Origin: Capnocytophaga haemolytica
GTDB taxonomy: Bacteria; Bacteroidota; Bacteroidia; Flavobacteriales; Flavobacteriaceae
Direction: 5' to 3'
Length of the DNA: 64,000 bases
NCBI RefSeq assembly: GCF_001553545.1
Contig: NZ_CP014227.1
Location: 969,001-1,033,000 of the forward strand
Both the position numbers and the translations under genes were made by a program. The notes below the pieces were generated by a model that was not told where the DNA came from, made no database searches, and saw nothing but the letters and a program-made list of their open reading frames with translations. Of the stretch, positions 63,801 to 64,000 are shown one piece after another; the first letter of the stretch is position 1; each line of letters opens with the position of its first letter.

Positions 63801-64000
63801 AAATCACAGGTACTATCACTATTGGCTCAGTGGATAAGCCAACAGTAAGTGTAGCCGCTGCTACTTGTACCGCCTCAGGTACCACAGCAACGATTACCAA
63901 CTACGATAGCACTGCTACCTATAGCATTACGCCAAACACAGGGGTAACTATCACAGGTAGCAGCATCACAGGCTTGACAGTAGGTACAGCCTACACCCTG
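57857..64000 (+). CDS. second giant secreted repeat protein, 3'-truncated by window
   Basis: An open frame of 2048 codons from the ATG at 57857 to the window end, with no stop. An in-frame ATG at 57827 exists, but 57857 starts the signal peptide (MNKLISLWCVLVCVFVGQIL, then HAQ). The first two thirds are beta-rich, DUF11/Calx-like repetitive domains (KVKITFPKGV, FYLSLKYPNGLTL, TYKVKPTLG, KLVIRVPKGYNLSG). From about residue 1720 the sequence parallels the first giant protein: VGEIKEALKNINAG against VGEIKDNLAALNGG; ITAYNGEH against ITSYNGEH; ATIADLKTKIAANEH against TTIADLKQTIATAEH. It probably also ends in a T9SS sorting domain beyond the window. A second surface adhesin is likely. Confidence 0.9.
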   Translation, partial: MNKLISLWCVLVCVFVGQILHAQVSNLTVENTAPANTNIASNGYEVGMLKVSMNLATKSIAKVKITFPKGVKHDGSAITVSGGTATAPVASGNDLTFDLTPNTAGGIVTFSLKKTITPEGHKEVVGGKTLQDQVSVTQGSTAQKKGDAYSNYKYPSLVITDPTPKADSQKGDNTTTFTIANGGEGKIESFYLSLKYPNGLTLKTLKVGTTNITVPTKTGDKYIIAIPAAAINSGNGLVKGGAPITITETYTQAGRCASGDIEYIANWGKSATNADWYQAMIKGKDNYKLRKVSTPSAAPDIKMNTGNNDSYFTMKNGFNVPVTPVAAATAPAANVMGTMRVSYKNNAAVGSGGAAYKVNLLIQEKWNDGANAFFRPINFRIVKSDGTTTPIPTSGVKTTTSGNITGQNKLFSVSLEGLTTDPDGADGLEDLDADGKFDDLAPGKSFAIEFDLVKNRTDVSDCLTGKGFILAYSSYVGYTTTCGTTPVPAIKNQYDLRAYILNLLTPADVSFIPPVLVKDAPALTARFAGKTSQSEIEERSKGGTNELSKYRFQYVITIPDGVEVDQSTIKWHSSANYPVTTETINLTAGHPNLDIKQNGGSTVIKVLSPEGERGFVTMDLKAKCGTNKNVQVNYELFFFDKYSRANNALKLLCVDKPVQIICDGCANNGPLIINTEGERSENSLGWKDYTMRERHTKATLKAADPLMLRRALPLDEIEIVSKGKQGAGTANNLYYSFTSNEGMTLEPKELVFKITSGANNGYIKTINTFAETSLPGEGGVSIRRIQKFVWTLLSAADGKTLQPNDAFEVKVTYKVKPTLGTDVQKREYSAQDRLIAQKVYFYMLEKDAQGKDVERYCGAPNVPEFYIADTFPHSRYNGDAPYYVLTGCTPKDLGGYTVHLARRFNTRGTAFNKEFRPDRLVKKSEFTLPNSYKVTDVKYYYVQTAGGKLMQVVIPADKIKKTSVGNSTKYTIENELTPNGFLLPPGIIQVENGYSSHIQVWTQATCASPQSTNFRIKTWFYDFYYHYARVESDPSKDGRVEAGVEYNDEDQQNGGRNITLNNMPSIRLDAGTTIETLAQKTNDLSITLRNTGANTAPYTWISVPEVTGVEVLGLYDGANAIGRVSTITGEYMYYLSSAGLAKGASKNYTLKVKLNDCKTATLTAYAGWNCTEYPTSYENSCSSNLQAGKTTYTLQAAVSEIQFTRTKSPQQGTAKQGKLEMCKDNIYEYIINASKEGDIIDPKLLIHKETGIKIAKVEVYYPSNATTPTKNYTVVPEENGAWVYKLLDDGEALKGLKSEPNDVNKRNIRVAITVVPECSVRAGAIFRTEVQGKSACDGSIQGTRDADIISDIDGITPIAYSVVPTLVHQSGSAKACGVGAIYRGTYKVTSSSPSAQTGNTDKLVIRVPKGYNLSGFTFVSKSGTFINPTDFENANPAPQGDIKEYTIAAPQGMKNGDEFTYTIKVMQVSTAAASDCEKADELQYYAIANVAAPPCPSGACANIERALATPVRVPILTNRSALSIKDLSATTQIEDATKEKRSLSFKVGTTTETFSGQIRFKVVYDTNNNGKIDATDEQIATFLKQNLSIPANGTVAIAEAINVPADKVCRLLIGIEGADNPCLCSIDAVQVPAPTQITGLVKNLTLCAGESKTFEKDKAAQPTYHTYEWKSSSTEALGYLSAANILQPTFHYTGATFTGTKTFTYTLEITREGGCKATQTVTVTVNNTPVALPATPFCVNDKKKVGEIKEALKNINAGTTVADFDVFEQGNNSPLGDQTYVDQTKVYEVQRKAKGANCASEKVVFPTKAQYITAYNGEHDQDVLCPGATIADLKTKIAANEHVSVSQVKIYNRLSNGTKGTEITNGNQPLEAVEDTTPYNYKYQFTVFDTTNTKCESEGRDIKVHIVGVTATTTKTTYCQGETVNITYKVRAVKGIGTATGLPAGLTVNYNPTAQTVQITGTATVGTYTYAIPLTSACTTAQITGTITIGSVDKPTVSVAAATCTASGTTATITNYDSTATYSITPNTGVTITGSSITGLTVGTAYTL

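Overview
The window looks like Capnocytophaga or a close Flavobacteriia relative (Bacteroidota). The reasons are: promoters of the TTG...TAnnTTTG type in front of most genes; a giant adhesin with a type IX secretion (T9SS) type B C-terminus; an OmpA protein of the C-x-EEEHQ-x-N-[RK]-R type; a secreted GH33 sialidase; a lone KAS/ACP cluster of the flexirubin/aryl-polyene kind; and a probable sulfonolipid (capnine) gene pair. The genus call is inference from content and style, not from a marker gene.

Layout. 1-4.1 kb: the 3' part of a ketosynthase-rich pigment/lipid cluster (ketosynthase, degenerate CPBP membrane protein, frameshifted ketosynthase N-domain protein, acyl carrier protein, second ketosynthase). 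4.2-7.4 kb: fabH-accB-accC, initiation of fatty acid synthesis. 7.4-12.9 kb (minus): hemerythrin, lipB, zinc peptidase, a membrane-anchored MutS-like ATPase, rodA. 13-17 kb (minus): a small envelope/stress group interrupted by a toxin-antitoxin pair, then clpB behind a sigma-54-like promoter. 17.3-18.7 kb: nucleoside phosphorylase and thioesterase. 18.9-27.3 kb: a methionine locus (metX-like, thrA, metF on plus; metB, metE on minus). 27.6-35.7 kb: surface proteins (sialidase, DUF5723-like outer-membrane protein, VIT/vWA protein, collagen-like/BspA lipoprotein). 35.7-38.6 kb: ABC exporter parts around a TrmH methyltransferase. 38.7-42.7 kb: a decayed beta-barrel gene, EamA transporter, DgkA, GT2, and a tandem pair of small secreted proteins, one with a nonsense codon. 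42.7-45.0 kb: alpha-oxoamine synthase plus cysteine-synthase-like enzyme, fitting cysteate/capnine synthesis. 45.2-47.6 kb: small membrane protein and metG. 48-64 kb: an OmpA protein and two adjacent giant secreted proteins that share a module; the second (at least 2048 residues) runs off the window end.

The most unusual structure lies between the genes. Three families of intergenic repeats recur across the window. The first is degenerate arrays with an exact 7-bp period, which often overlap gene 3' ends and contain their stop codons. The second is short arrays of an ACGG/CCGT core spaced exactly 11 bp apart, at six places. The third is a palindromic element GTGCGGCTCGCAC, in three copies next to the 7-bp arrays. 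Nothing in the known genes explains them. No tRNA, rRNA, CRISPR array, insertion sequence or prophage was seen.
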